From contig JASISA010000025.1 in assembly GCA_031771865.1 (NCBI GenBank), forward strand, positions 3,596,001 through 3,660,000: a stretch of 64,000 nt of DNA, in the 5' to 3' direction. Made by a program: the position numbers and the translations under genes. Source of the stretch: Nothophaeocryptopus gaeumannii (Eukaryota; Ascomycota; Dothideomycetes; Mycosphaerellales; Mycosphaerellaceae). This document shows, one piece after another, positions 10,700 through 21,033 of this stretch. Below the pieces are notes generated by a model. The model did no database searches. It saw nothing but the letters and a program-made list of their open reading frames with translations, and was not told the DNA's origin. Numbering within the stretch: position 1 is the first letter of the stretch; the number at the start of each line of letters is the position of its first letter.

Positions 10700-13600
10700 C
10701 TAGAACTGCCGCGAAGATGAGCTCGTTGCGCTAGTAGGCGTTACCAACCCGCCAAAGGAACTTTCGCTCGCGACGGAGGGTGTTTGTGGTGTTCCTGGTT
10801 CAAGGGACAATTGCACTTTGATAGTCAAGATCCATTCGTGTTGAAGTAATTCAGCAGCTGAAGCACGCTTGGCAGGATCGCGTTCGAAGCAGCGTTTCAG
10901 GAAATCCAATGCAGTCTCCGAAAGTTGTTCCTTAGACGGCAATAGCGGCGTATTCCCGTTGGCGATGTTGTACATGATGGCAAAGTCGTTGTCCATGTTC
11001 GCCCATGGTCGAGATCCAGTCGCCATCTCGGAAATCACACAGCCCAGAGACCATATATCGGCCGCACCGAGACGGGCATGTGGATGTTTGCCGCCTTTGA
11101 TGACTTCGGGAGACATATACATGGGAGTTCCTTGGACACTGCGTTGTCGCCCTCCACCTCCTGCTCCGTCTGCGACGACAGTCTTGCCTTGTTTCGCGAT
11201 GACTTTGGCGGCGCCGAAATCGACGAATTTGATTACCCCGTTGTGGTCGAGGAGGATGTTTTCGGGTTTAATGTCGCGATGGACGACATTGGCCTCGTGG
11301 AGATAGCCCAGACCTTCCAGCATTTGAAGAGCGTAGACTTGAATGACAGTCTCATCTTCGATACGGCCGTGCTCCAGCAGCCCAGCGAGGGAGCCGCCTG
11401 AGCAGTATTCCATGAAGATGTAAACCTTGTCGCGATGTGGCTCAATGCCGTAGTATTGAACGACATTGGGGTGGTCCAGGACTTGAAGGACGCCCATCTC
11501 GTCTCGGATCTGGCTGACGATCGTAGGTATCATCTTCGGGTCCTGAAGTCGAATTTCTTTCACCGCCATGAGGCCGCCGCTGTCTAGGTTGATCGCGGCG
11601 TAGACAGAGCCGAAAGTGCCTCCACCGACGAACTGTCCTTGTTGCCATCGCAAATGCACATTGCCGGCAGAAGCTGACAGGTGGGTAAGAGCGCGATCAG
11701 CATCATTATTGTCTTCAAGCACCCTGCCCAGCGCCTGTCTCTCGGCTTCCCGATCCTTGCGAATTTGGTCAAGTTTTTCAAGCTCTTCGACCCATTGTGA
11801 GCGCACGACGCGCGCAGATTCTTCGTCGTCCTTCAGCTTTCCGACGTCGAGACGAAGCTTGCCGACCATGGCATCCATCCGCTGCTTCTCGGCTTGAGCG
11901 GCGACAGTTCCTCTTGCGCCCATGATGTCGAAGTGAGAGATGAGAAGACTCATGCATCCAGCAACCTTCGACCTCAAGATTGCGTATTCTTCGTCAGACA
12001 TTGAGATAATATTCTGCCCTCGCGTCATCATCATGGCGAATTCGAGTGCCACCACTGCCCACCTGAATGTCTTCCGATCACTGGCAATGCAGTCATCGCA
12101 GATGAATGCAACCCAGTCCAACGCAAGCTTGGTGAGTTTCTGTTGATTGGCTGCTCGTCTCTGAGCATCCATGTGAATGGCGGAACGTTGTCCGAACTCG
12201 GTCGCAAAAGCAAAACAGTTCTGGATGAGCTCCTGGCTTTCTCCCTTCCTGCCTGCAGCCTCAGTCTGAGAGCGAACAATGGCGACAGAGTCCATGATTG
12301 TATTAGAGAGCTTGTGCGCAGTCTTTCTAATCTTTGCCAGCTCCAGATTTACACGTGGTAGGTTCGCGCGTTGCTCAACTAGGAGCGTGAGATCGAAGTT
12401 TCCAGTGGCGGCATTGAAAGCCATGTTGGCATTTGCGAGACGCTGTTGGCTGCCATCTGCAACAAGACGAAGGCGACCAGTCTTCAAGTCGAGAGACTGT
12501 GGGACGCGGAGTGCTTCTTTGCCAGGTGTGGCGCTGTCCATCCGCTCTCCTTCCCAGAGCAGAGGGTTCTCAGGTCGTAATATCAGAACATAGGGATTAC
12601 TTGGGTCTTCCGGGCTGTCTTCAGCGTGGTAGCATGTGCCCAGCATGCTCTCAATATCCTTGGGACGATTCCGCAGTACAGGGCTAGCGATTATGTACAA
12701 CTTGCCGGCATTCCTTTCGTTCTCGCCGCTTGTGATGGCTGGCGGGCTATCGGCGCTTGTCTCGACGAGGAAGTGACCAGACAGTCTGAGCGCTAACAGT
12801 AGATCTTCATACTGGTCATTCTCGATATTGATGCTGTACTCCGTTGCGTTCTCGAAACGTTGGCTGAGAATCCTGCCGAACCGGAAGATCTTTCGTTGTC
12901 GCACACGGACAGAGTCGAGGATGGCTTTGTATCGCTTGTCCGTTTCCGCAGTGCCAGCAACTTCATCCGGTGGTCGTTGAAGTTCTTTCTCGAAATGTGC
13001 TGCCAGGCGCCCCATTGACTTCGATGTCAAGCTCGAGAACTGTTCGGCAACTTCCACGTCACCCCCGTCGAGATGTCTGCCAAGCTCATTTGAGAAGTCC
13101 CACTCTTGCTCGAGAATTTCAGCTTCCTTGAACGTGTTCTTGTTGGCCATCAACTTCCAGTTCAACATCTTGAAGTAGAACTTCAGGGCGTCGAGGATGA
13201 CGGAGTCAAAGTTGTCGTCGATACAAGGCGGCAAATCCCAGCCTGGTTCTGGTTGTGCAATGATAATGTATGCTTCCTTGATTTTGACGGCAAGTTGCAG
13301 GAGAATCTGGAACTGCAGGATCATCTGCTCAGCAGTCATAACGCCTTGCTGAGCCGGGTCTTTCATCTTCTTGGCGTATGATAACCGCATACGAATGATC
13401 TCCTGAATGAGGCGGCTCGGGAAGTTGATTAGCGTCAAAAGCTCTTCAATGTAAGGCGGGAGATGTCGATCTGAGAAAGCCTCGGCGTTGGAAATGAGAG
13501 TCTGCTTGGCCTTGTGAATCACCGTGTTGACTCCATTCAGCAAGCTCTTGTCTCCTTGCAGTGACTTGAGACCATCCTCTTTTAGGATGCGGTCAATGAA

Positions 13601-14962
13601 CGAGCTGTCATCGAAGAGGTGGTTCTGCTGTTCGCCTTCAGGTCGCTTTCGGGGGCTGGTAAAGTCGAGCTCCACATTGCCGACCCAGCTCTGCAGAATT
13701 CCAAGCTCGGTGTTGATGAGCTCCGTGGTGTTGTGCCATGCAATGACAGCATCGCAGGTCTCTTTATATGCAGAGGATGCGGCTCTTGGGTGAGCAGCCT
13801 CAAAAGCCTGTCTTGTCGAATAAAGCCCTTCAATCTTCTCAATCCGCTTTACAACATCCTGTACTTGCTCCATGGGCGACTTGCCCACTTCAGTCTCTCC
13901 CTTGATCTCGAAAGCCACGATTGACTCGATAGCCTGCTTGATCTTTGACCTGCCATCTTCAATCAGGCGTTTTTGTGCAGCTATTGATCGCCCTGTGGTC
14001 TTTGCTCTTACGCCAATCCACACCTCAGTCTTCAGCGTATTATCACCTTGCTGTTCCGGGCCGCCGATTAAACGCTTCTTCTCCTGCTTGACGACATCTC
14101 CAGTCAACACGTTTGCCAACATCGAGTGCCATTCCAGCCGCTCTCGATTTGCGGGTATGTTCAGCTCTTCCACAGAAGGTTCCAGATCCTCTGCGCCATA
14201 GTATAATAATGTGTCCACCTCAGCTGGATCGTGATCCACATAGCCAGCGGCGGTGGGGCTCTGCTCATCGCTTTCAGAGCCAGAGCTGTAGTCCAAGCTG
14301 GGCGTTCTAGGCTCCGTGTAGAACTCATTCTCTGGCGCGTCCTGCCGTATGCGTTGCACGTAGGCCTTCTCCTGCGCCCTGTATTCGTCGTTCGGATTCC
14401 GACGTCTTCGATGTGTCGAGCCGTTTCGTTGGCGCGTCGTGTTGAGAGCATAGCGCATCGAATTTTGGTTCGGGCCTCTTGGCGGCGCGTATACATTGCT
14501 GCTCTGTTGCCTGGCGTTCGGAGGCCTTGCAGAGCGTGGTGGTAATGCTCCGTTCACAGAGCCTGGTGGCAAACCCTCGTATCCAGGCGTCTGTTGCCCA
14601 ATTGAAGAACCCCGCGTGCTCGTCCTCGATACGTTTGACGAGCCATTACTCCAGCCATATGTGGAGATATTCGTCAGCGGTGTGACCTCGTCCCCCTGTT
14701 GATATCCCACGCTGCTCCCCGGGGTAAAGTGTCGCGACGACACGCCCTCGCTATCACTGTAACTTTCCTGCGCCGGGTATCCCTCTTCCTGGCTGCTAGA
14801 CCCGGTGCCAGAGGAATCAAAGGTCTGCAGGTCGGGTCGATTCTCCTGCTCGGGACCCTCCATGATGCTATGGTGGCGGACGGGAATGCTGCTGTCGCTG
14901 GCGTAGCGGATGTGTGTCCGCAAGGACGGTGGGTTCGTCGACGAGGTCGGCATGTCTGCCAC
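10700..14962 (-). CDS. Osmostress MAP kinase kinase kinase (Ssk2/Ssk22/SskB type)
   Basis: An uninterrupted 1,420-residue frame. The N-terminal ~300 residues are disordered and Ser/Gly/Arg-rich. A long helical regulatory region follows, typical of Ssk2/SskB and Wis4. The Ser/Thr kinase domain spans about 1106-1377: glycine loop GGGTFGSV, K1135, HRDIKPEN with D1230, DFG at about 1248, the activation-segment GTPMYMSPEV, and a C-lobe ending HEWIL. A short Ser/Thr-rich tail ends the protein. In fungi this kinase receives the signal from the Sln1-Ypd1-Ssk1 phosphorelay and activates the Pbs2-Hog1 cascade in the cytoplasm. It is divergently placed from the THO-subunit gene with a ~620-bp shared upstream region. 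Length is normal for the family. Confidence 0.94.
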   Translation of the reverse strand: MADMPTSSTNPPSLRTHIRYASDSSIPVRHHSIMEGPEQENRPDLQTFDSSGTGSSSQEEGYPAQESYSDSEGVSSRHFTPGSSVGYQQGDEVTPLTNISTYGWSNGSSNVSRTSTRGSSIGQQTPGYEGLPPGSVNGALPPRSARPPNARQQSSNVYAPPRGPNQNSMRYALNTTRQRNGSTHRRRRNPNDEYRAQEKAYVQRIRQDAPENEFYTEPRTPSLDYSSGSESDEQSPTAAGYVDHDPAEVDTLLYYGAEDLEPSVEELNIPANRERLEWHSMLANVLTGDVVKQEKKRLIGGPEQQGDNTLKTEVWIGVRAKTTGRSIAAQKRLIEDGRSKIKQAIESIVAFEIKGETEVGKSPMEQVQDVVKRIEKIEGLYSTRQAFEAAHPRAASSAYKETCDAVIAWHNTTELINTELGILQSWVGNVELDFTSPRKRPEGEQQNHLFDDSSFIDRILKEDGLKSLQGDKSLLNGVNTVIHKAKQTLISNAEAFSDRHLPPYIEELLTLINFPSRLIQEIIRMRLSYAKKMKDPAQQGVMTAEQMILQFQILLQLAVKIKEAYIIIAQPEPGWDLPPCIDDNFDSVILDALKFYFKMLNWKLMANKNTFKEAEILEQEWDFSNELGRHLDGGDVEVAEQFSSLTSKSMGRLAAHFEKELQRPPDEVAGTAETDKRYKAILDSVRVRQRKIFRFGRILSQRFENATEYSINIENDQYEDLLLALRLSGHFLVETSADSPPAITSGENERNAGKLYIIASPVLRNRPKDIESMLGTCYHAEDSPEDPSNPYVLILRPENPLLWEGERMDSATPGKEALRVPQSLDLKTGRLRLVADGSQQRLANANMAFNAATGNFDLTLLVEQRANLPRVNLELAKIRKTAHKLSNTIMDSVAIVRSQTEAAGRKGESQELIQNCFAFATEFGQRSAIHMDAQRRAANQQKLTKLALDWVAFICDDCIASDRKTFRWAVVALEFAMMMTRGQNIISMSDEEYAILRSKVAGCMSLLISHFDIMGARGTVAAQAEKQRMDAMVGKLRLDVGKLKDDEESARVVRSQWVEELEKLDQIRKDREAERQALGRVLEDNNDADRALTHLSASAGNVHLRWQQGQFVGGGTFGSVYAAINLDSGGLMAVKEIRLQDPKMIPTIVSQIRDEMGVLQVLDHPNVVQYYGIEPHRDKVYIFMEYCSGGSLAGLLEHGRIEDETVIQVYALQMLEGLGYLHEANVVHRDIKPENILLDHNGVIKFVDFGAAKVIAKQGKTVVADGAGGGGRQRSVQGTPMYMSPEVIKGGKHPHARLGAADIWSLGCVISEMATGSRPWANMDNDFAIMYNIANGNTPLLPSKEQLSETALDFLKRCFERDPAKRASAAELLQHEWILTIKVQLSLEPGTPQTPSVASESSFGGLVTPTSATSSSSRQF

Positions 14963-15580
14963 GCTATCTCCAGACTAAAACAGGATCCTGCTGTGGCTGC
15001 GTCTCGGTGCAGAGAGCCGATCCGCGTGCTAAAGTCGAATTCCCGCAAAGCTGCCGCCGATCAGCGATGTCATTGATGAAGCCTAATTGACTCGTGCAGA
15101 CTGTGGCGGTGGTGGCTGTACCTCTCGAGCGGTTGGATGCAGCATGAAGGTAAAGGAATGTGGGTGTCTCTGTATTAGGGAGCAGTGATTCGTATGGAGG
15201 TGTTGTGGGAGATGTTGGTCAAGAAGTAGGCAGTGGCTGTTCGCTTCCAGGTTCCTTCTTCCCGCGAGATTGGATCTGTCGCCGGAACACGTGGAGTGAC
15301 GATGGCCCGAGCACACGCGACTGCAAGGATCCGCAGTCCTCGAGCTCTAACCTCGACGGTCAACAACAACAACCACTCACATCCACTTTCGCGTGCACTC
15401 TCACATGCATGTCGAGTGAATGTTGATTTGATCTCCAGGACCGCCAATTCTGCAAGAGCCATCACATCGGACTGCCTTCAGTTTCGACCCTGATGCGAGA
15501 CACATTCACTGACATGTCATTGCCTTGAAAGGCTCTACTCATGAAAAACTCTACTCATCTCGACCAGTTGAGCACTCACC
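14963..15580. promoter_or_regulatory. Divergent promoter region, MAPKKK and THO subunit
   Basis: About 620 bp separate the two start codons, so this stretch must hold both promoters. No TATA box or operator can be named with confidence. An AACAACAACAACC stretch lies at about 15363-15375. Confidence 0.5.
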
Positions 15581-16738
15581 ATGGCACCTCCTCCCCGCCC
15601 GCGAATTCTCCGCAAGGACGACGCCGCGAGTCACTTCAAGAAAGCCAAACTCATCTCGCTCGCTGAAGGTCCAACCCGATCCTCCCTCGCACCAAACATC
15701 AAATCCCTTTCGTGGTCACCGACAGGTGCACTACTTGCCCACAGCTTGAGCACCAATATCCGCGTCTGGAACCCAGAAAGACCTGATGTGAAAGCATCCA
15801 CAACTTGCAGTGATGGACCAAGAGGAGGTGCTCACTCGAGCCCTGTGGAGAAGGTGGCTTTCAACCCACGCATGGAAGGCTTATTAGCGAGCTGCAGTTC
15901 GGATGGCATGGTGAAAATCTGGGATGTGAGAGTTCCCGGCGGAGCTACGGGTCTGGTCGGTGGTGGAGGCATGGGTGGTGGAAGAGGCAGCACAACTGGC
16001 AAGAGCGGGGAATACAAAGTCGGGAATGAGAACGCGCTGTTCTTGACGTGGCATCCTGAAGGGAAGGAGATATTGGTGGGCGCCAGGAATGATGTGATAA
16101 CAGCGCTGGACGTGAGGAGGACGGACACAGCCATGTTTGATGCGGGAGCAACGACAGCCAACAGCTCCGTCAACCCAAAGCAGTACGATCTGACAGCCAC
16201 GGATCGCACACCAGCAAAGGACAAAGGCGCTTTCTACCAAATGGCCTTCACAAACACCGGCTCGCATCTCCTCTCGACAGTGAACGACAACACAGATAGG
16301 AATTATGTTGTCAACCTGCTGCGATACCCGTCCTTAGAGCCCATCCAGACACTCGATTCCCACCCAGGCGCCGTCTATGCAGTCCAGCACTCTCCACTCG
16401 GCAACTACATCGCCGTTGGCGGGGCCGACTCCATGATCACTCTCTGGGACACAACCACCTGGCTTGTGCCACACGTCCTGAAAGAGCACACTGGCGCGAT
16501 ACGAGACATCTCATTCTCATACGACGGAGCGTATCTGGTCGTAGGCGGCGGAGAGGATCGAGGGAAAGAGCATGACAAGGGAATGCATGTCTGGCATGTG
16601 GATACGGGAGAGTGTGTGCATACTATTGAGACGGTTAATGCGCCTACGACGGTGGAGTGGCATCCGTTGAGGCATGCGATTGCTTATTCCGGCGATCCAG
16701 GTGGTGTGAAGATTGTGGGTGGGTTGACTGGGAATTGA
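15581..16738 (+). CDS. THO complex subunit 3 (Tex1/THOC3), WD40 protein
   Basis: A 385-residue single-exon protein built of WD40 repeats. Clear repeat ends are IRVWNPERP, VKIWDVRVP, ITLWDTTTW and MHVWHVDTG, each after a strand pair such as GLLASCSSDG or NYIAVGGADS. A glycine-rich insert (GGGMGGGRGSTTG) sits in the loop near residues 128-142. The SPTGALLAHSL start of the first blade and NAPTTVEWHP near the end match THOC3/Tex1. That protein is a TREX component coupling transcription elongation to mRNA export in the nucleus. The Kozak-like ATG at 15581 is the first one in frame. Another WD40 protein cannot be excluded by eye, but the order and length fit. Confidence 0.8.
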   Translation: MAPPPRPRILRKDDAASHFKKAKLISLAEGPTRSSLAPNIKSLSWSPTGALLAHSLSTNIRVWNPERPDVKASTTCSDGPRGGAHSSPVEKVAFNPRMEGLLASCSSDGMVKIWDVRVPGGATGLVGGGGMGGGRGSTTGKSGEYKVGNENALFLTWHPEGKEILVGARNDVITALDVRRTDTAMFDAGATTANSSVNPKQYDLTATDRTPAKDKGAFYQMAFTNTGSHLLSTVNDNTDRNYVVNLLRYPSLEPIQTLDSHPGAVYAVQHSPLGNYIAVGGADSMITLWDTTTWLVPHVLKEHTGAIRDISFSYDGAYLVVGGGEDRGKEHDKGMHVWHVDTGECVHTIETVNAPTTVEWHPLRHAIAYSGDPGGVKIVGGLTGN

Positions 16739-17043
16739 ACAAAAGAGGCGAGAACGAGGAGTCACGGCGATGCGAAAGACGAGGGGTAAAAGATCAGAGA
16801 CTGAGAGAATATAATGGATCGTCTCTGCTTGAATATGGACCTGCAAGCTCCCGGCCGCCAACCTGGACGGTCAAACAGGAGAACGCCAGCCAATGCTAAC
16901 AAACGCGGAACGAAACATGGGACAAGGCGTTGCGGACTTGCAAACCGACTTCACATCTTAATGATGTGCACTCTTCTGGACAAGATCTTCACATCTGCAT
17001 CTGCTCCTCACGTCCTCAAAATGTGCGTCTTTCAGGCTACCGG

Positions 17044-19578
17044 TCAATCCTCCTTCTTCTCCCTCAACACGAACGACTCTCTACTCCACCCAAACCACTT
17101 TTGCATCCGCTTGCCCATGATGTGCAGCATTATGGGATCGACACTTGGGTCAGGATGCGGTCTGTGGAAGACAATGGAGCCAGCATTTGACCCCGGCTGT
17201 CCAGTAGCGATGCGACTGAACGTGACCGCTGAGCCGCCTCGATGAGTTCCTGCGAAGCCAGCATCTGCCAAGGCACTGACGAGCTGTTGCCAACTCACAC
17301 TGCCCCTCGTGCTGTCTGAGTTGCCAGGCGATGGAAACATCTTGCTAAAGACGCGAAGAGATTCAGGCTGGACCGGGATGAGGATTGGATCGCCACTTTC
17401 TTCGTCATGTTTGTTCTTCTGGTCCTTCTGATTTTCGTAGTAGATGGACTGCTCTTTGCGAGTCTTTGTTTTCGTGCGGCCGATGGGAAGGGTGAGTTTG
17501 TTTTCAGTATTATTTCCCCATTGAGTCTGCACTTGGAAGGTGCTGGCACTGATGGCGGCCACCTGCTTCTCAAGGCTCTCAATGACATTTTTGCGCTCGG
17601 CTGCCACCTCGGACAAGTGCTCCTGTGTAAGGTCCGCACTGATGATGCTCAATTCCTCTTCAATATCCTCCGGATAAAACTTGGACCTGCTCAGGACTCC
17701 CTTGAGCACACTTCGAATTGCCTGCCATACTGCTGCCTGCCGCTGTCGAATCTCGCCTGTGGCGTCGAGCCACGCTTTATCTTTCTTGCCTTTTGGCCAA
17801 GGCTTCTCGCAGAAGGCTTCAACGAGTCCGCCCAGCCGCTCCCCTTCCTGCCTTGTGGTAGGATCAAGCTGTTTGTGCGCGGATCTCGCGAAGAGGCTAT
17901 CAGGCCTTTTCGCATCGATGGCTGGGCACTGATAGTTCTGCAATTGTGGGCGACTGGTGGTTATCAAGGCCGCGATCTCCTGATAACATGACAGTATCGA
18001 GAGTTGATCGTACAGAGGCTGGTCAACACGCTGACGCTCTTTCTCGCTGCTCTTCGCCAGATGGTCCTCAAGGAAGCCCATGACGAAAGACCTCTCTTTG
18101 AAGTATGTCGCGTTGGAGCAAACACCAAGAGTATTGAATACCCAGTGCAATGGGTCATGCAGAAAGAGGTGTCGCTCCAACTTGTCACAAGAAGGGACCA
18201 ACTCTGGACGCAACCTGAATGTTGGCTCTCCCTCCTCATTCTGCTGAAAGAGCAGATTTCTGGCAAATCCGGGCGCCCGCGAGCACAATCTGCCTATGAC
18301 TGGTCTGTTGAGCTCAAATGAGGTTTCGCAAACGAAGTGCAGCTCGCGCAGCACTCGTTCATACTTCTCCGGCAAAATCTCAGTCTTTTGGATCTGGTCA
18401 CGCTGCTCATTGTAGACGGTAACCAAGGCTTCGCAACGATCGACCAAGAGTCGCATGCTCCGAACATTTCCGACGGCAGTACTAAGCAGCTCTTTTGCAA
18501 ACGCAGACCACATGAACTTCTTGGGTGCAACAGCATATCTCTCAGCCTGTTTGTGGCAGAAGTGACGTTGGAAGTACTCCGGCTCGGTCTGTAGGAAGAC
18601 TAGATGATCCCGGAAACTCGCAAGCTGCGCTCTTGCCTTCTGAAGTAGCTTTGGAGGGTCGAGTGTAGGTGGCGCTGAGAATGCCCAGTTGCTGAACCGC
18701 GGCAATGTTTGTGTTTCCAAGTCTCCGACAGGCCTGAAGCCGACGGCGCCTGATCGCGTGAATTCGTCGTGTCCCTCGCGCGTCTGCTCTGGGGTGATTA
18801 GGATTTGGAGAATGTTTCGCAGGAAGGCGTAAAGATCGGCCTGGGCGGACAGAACGGCAATCGCCAAAGGGTAGGGCATGACAAGGCCAGCATGGCACTG
18901 CTCCCGATCCCAGGGTACCAGCTTCGCCCACTGCCGTCCATGCATAACGACACAGCTTTCGTTGAATTCGCTATCAAATTTGCCTTTCTTCCAAGACACC
19001 TCAAGCTGTGCGGCGTCAAACTGTACCCAGTCTTCTGGGAGACTGCCTGCTCGATGATATAGCAAACTCAGCAACTTGGTTGGGTCTTCTCGCAAAGTCT
19101 CGACGTTCAAATACGGGAGCATTCGCGCCTCGCGCGGTATGTGCGAATCCTCGAACCGACAGCCACAAGGGCAGTTGTTTCTCCTTACACCATCCAAAGC
19201 GTAATCACCACGCAGCTCTGGCCATTTGTGCGGGTAGAGGCCCGGAGACGCCTCCAAGATCGCCGCTTCCCTTTTCTTGCCTGTCATCTTCTTCCATTTC
19301 GCGCGCACCCCGTCACCGTACTTCGTGACTTGCTGCTTGACGTGGTTAAGACTTTTGGCGATCCGGGAATGACGCTCACGAAGATTGCTTTGTGCGGCAG
19401 CGTCGTCGATTGCAGAGTCGCGGATGACTTGCATTTCTTTGCTGGGGATGAGGGCGACGTACTGCACCAGGCATCGATCGCAATCTTTGTTGCAACTTGC
19501 TTCTTTCTGGCACTTCCGCTTCCCGTATGGCGTGTTATTTAGTGCCTCGACGGCGTCGAGAACGGACGGCACCGCCAT
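17044..19578 (-). CDS. Fungal protein of unknown function with HicA-like C-terminal segment
   Basis: An 844-residue uninterrupted frame from a clean ATG. Near the N-terminus is a Cys cluster (CQKEASCNKDCDRC, residues ~19-32) and later NNCPCGC. The middle ~500 residues are helical and unrecognised. The last ~90 residues (SWQQLVSALADAGFAGTH, GGSAVTFSR, IVFHRPHPDP, then MGKRMQKWFGW) follow the order of a YcfA/HicA-type small RNA-binding fold: helix, GS-x-V-x-F strand, His-containing strand, helix. The classic GSHH histidine is not kept, so RNase activity is doubtful and binding is likelier. Domain assignment is inference from pattern. The gene converges with the THO-subunit gene, leaving ~305 bp between stops. 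Confidence 0.75.
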   Translation of the reverse strand: MAVPSVLDAVEALNNTPYGKRKCQKEASCNKDCDRCLVQYVALIPSKEMQVIRDSAIDDAAAQSNLRERHSRIAKSLNHVKQQVTKYGDGVRAKWKKMTGKKREAAILEASPGLYPHKWPELRGDYALDGVRRNNCPCGCRFEDSHIPREARMLPYLNVETLREDPTKLLSLLYHRAGSLPEDWVQFDAAQLEVSWKKGKFDSEFNESCVVMHGRQWAKLVPWDREQCHAGLVMPYPLAIAVLSAQADLYAFLRNILQILITPEQTREGHDEFTRSGAVGFRPVGDLETQTLPRFSNWAFSAPPTLDPPKLLQKARAQLASFRDHLVFLQTEPEYFQRHFCHKQAERYAVAPKKFMWSAFAKELLSTAVGNVRSMRLLVDRCEALVTVYNEQRDQIQKTEILPEKYERVLRELHFVCETSFELNRPVIGRLCSRAPGFARNLLFQQNEEGEPTFRLRPELVPSCDKLERHLFLHDPLHWVFNTLGVCSNATYFKERSFVMGFLEDHLAKSSEKERQRVDQPLYDQLSILSCYQEIAALITTSRPQLQNYQCPAIDAKRPDSLFARSAHKQLDPTTRQEGERLGGLVEAFCEKPWPKGKKDKAWLDATGEIRQRQAAVWQAIRSVLKGVLSRSKFYPEDIEEELSIISADLTQEHLSEVAAERKNVIESLEKQVAAISASTFQVQTQWGNNTENKLTLPIGRTKTKTRKEQSIYYENQKDQKNKHDEESGDPILIPVQPESLRVFSKMFPSPGNSDSTRGSVSWQQLVSALADAGFAGTHRGGSAVTFSRIATGQPGSNAGSIVFHRPHPDPSVDPIMLHIMGKRMQKWFGWSRESFVLREKKED

Positions 19579-20014
19579 GGTGTTGGTATGATGGCGGATG
19601 CGAAATTGAATGTGCGAATTTGAAGTTGTGGAGAGTCAAACGGCGAAACGTTGTCTAAGCGCGGCAACGCACAGACTGCCAAGCTCCGCGTTGGCTTTCA
19701 CATGATAGACAAACGGCCACCTCGCGACGCAGATCCGACCTACAACAGAGCCGAAAGCTCGCGTGAGAGCAGCTGCCACCGCTGTAACACTTCAAGTCCA
19801 TTTCATAGGAGCGAAGACTGAAGTTCATTGCAAGACTGCTTCGGTCTGCACTGTTCCGACTTCACCGCCTAACTGTATGATCCTCGTACCACTGCCGAAT
19901 CTTCTCACTCGAATATGGTACAACCCAAGGCTCTTTGCCCTTCTGCTTCGCCGTTCGCTCTTCAGTAGAAGGCTCCATCATCTTCCATCCATCTTCATTC
20001 TTCCATCTCGTAGA
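19579..20014. other. Upstream region of the 844-residue gene
   Basis: About 435 bp, AT-richer near 19960-20000, with no supported gene. It probably holds the promoter of the minus-strand gene. Confidence 0.4.
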
Positions 20015-20540
20015 TCAGAACCAATCATGTTCAGCAAAACCCTTTCTTGGTTCTCCCAAAAACTTCCATTGCAAAAGACCATCCTCGCAATCAAAGGCTA
20101 ACAAATTCAATCTGTCCAATCGCAGAACATTCGTCATATTCTCCAAAGCCCGCTCAAAGTACGAACCCTCAAAGACCTCCGGCCATGCATGCCCGTCTCT
20201 CGACTCTTTGAGCATTCCGATCACGACCTCTGCGCTTTGAAGATTTGGAGGTCGTCTTCTGTCTATGATGTTACTCAAGGTACAGATAGAATCTACAAAG
20301 ACCAGATCCTACTGCTCTGAGTCTCTTCGCTCCTTTCATCCTAATCCTACTCGTCTTCGCCATCCCATTGAGAACCTCGGTGATTCGACACTGGTGTTCC
20401 TCGGGGCTGATGTTTGGAGGATAAGTATAATACACGCTGGAATACAGTACGATCTTCCCGATAGCATGTCGGTACGTCGATAGAGCCTTTCGTGCGAGAA
20501 ACTACTGGCTATCGATACCCCGACGTATTGTTTGTGCGGA
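20015..20540 (-). pseudogene. Possible decayed or spliced small gene
   Basis: Two adjoining minus-strand segments read like protein. The upstream one (about 20310-20490) gives IGKIVLYSSVYYTYPPNISP and EEHQCRITEVLNGMAKTSRI. The downstream one (20015-20309) gives DLVFVDSICTLSNIIDRRRP and SYFERALENMTNVLRL, ending at a stop at 20015. They lie in different frames joined near 20310, where no full-size intron fits, and a TAG lies at the upstream limit. The downstream frame has no ATG (first codon TTG). I read it as a decayed or wrongly assembled gene of unknown family. A chance ORF is also possible. Confidence 0.3.
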
Positions 20541-21033
20541 ATGGCGTGGGTATCTAGTCGTGCGAGATATGTAGTGTCATTGTCATGTACTTGAAGTTTT
20601 TGCGATACTCCCGGGATAGCTGCCGACTGGTTAGGGGGAGGGCTGCATGCAAGGGACCACTTATCCAGCCTCTTCTGAAAGGCGGTCTGTACTCGGTGTC
20701 CTGTGAAAGAATGATCTTTCCGGTGGGTAGACAGGAACAGATCCAATCGCGGATCTCTGGTGGTAAGTCTCAGAAGCGAAAGAAGCTGGGTTGCTCATCT
20801 ACGGTTCGTGGAGCCATGATTTCAAGGTGCAGTGTTGAAGCTAGATTGTGAGCCGGTAGCGAGTTATCTTTGGAAATAACTCTGTAGAAAAGTGTGTTGT
20901 AGTAGAAAGGCAAGCACTTATAGGCAGCACTACGATGTTTGTGGCATAGCAGAGTATGGAGATTGGCTCGGGAGAGCCATAAGGTCCCTGCATTCAGGGA
21001 ATCCCACAGCAGGCGTTCTCATTTTTGAAGAGC
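20541..21033. other. Intergenic region
   Basis: About 490 bp between the doubtful gene and the DUF3176 gene. Nothing supportable is seen. Confidence 0.35.
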
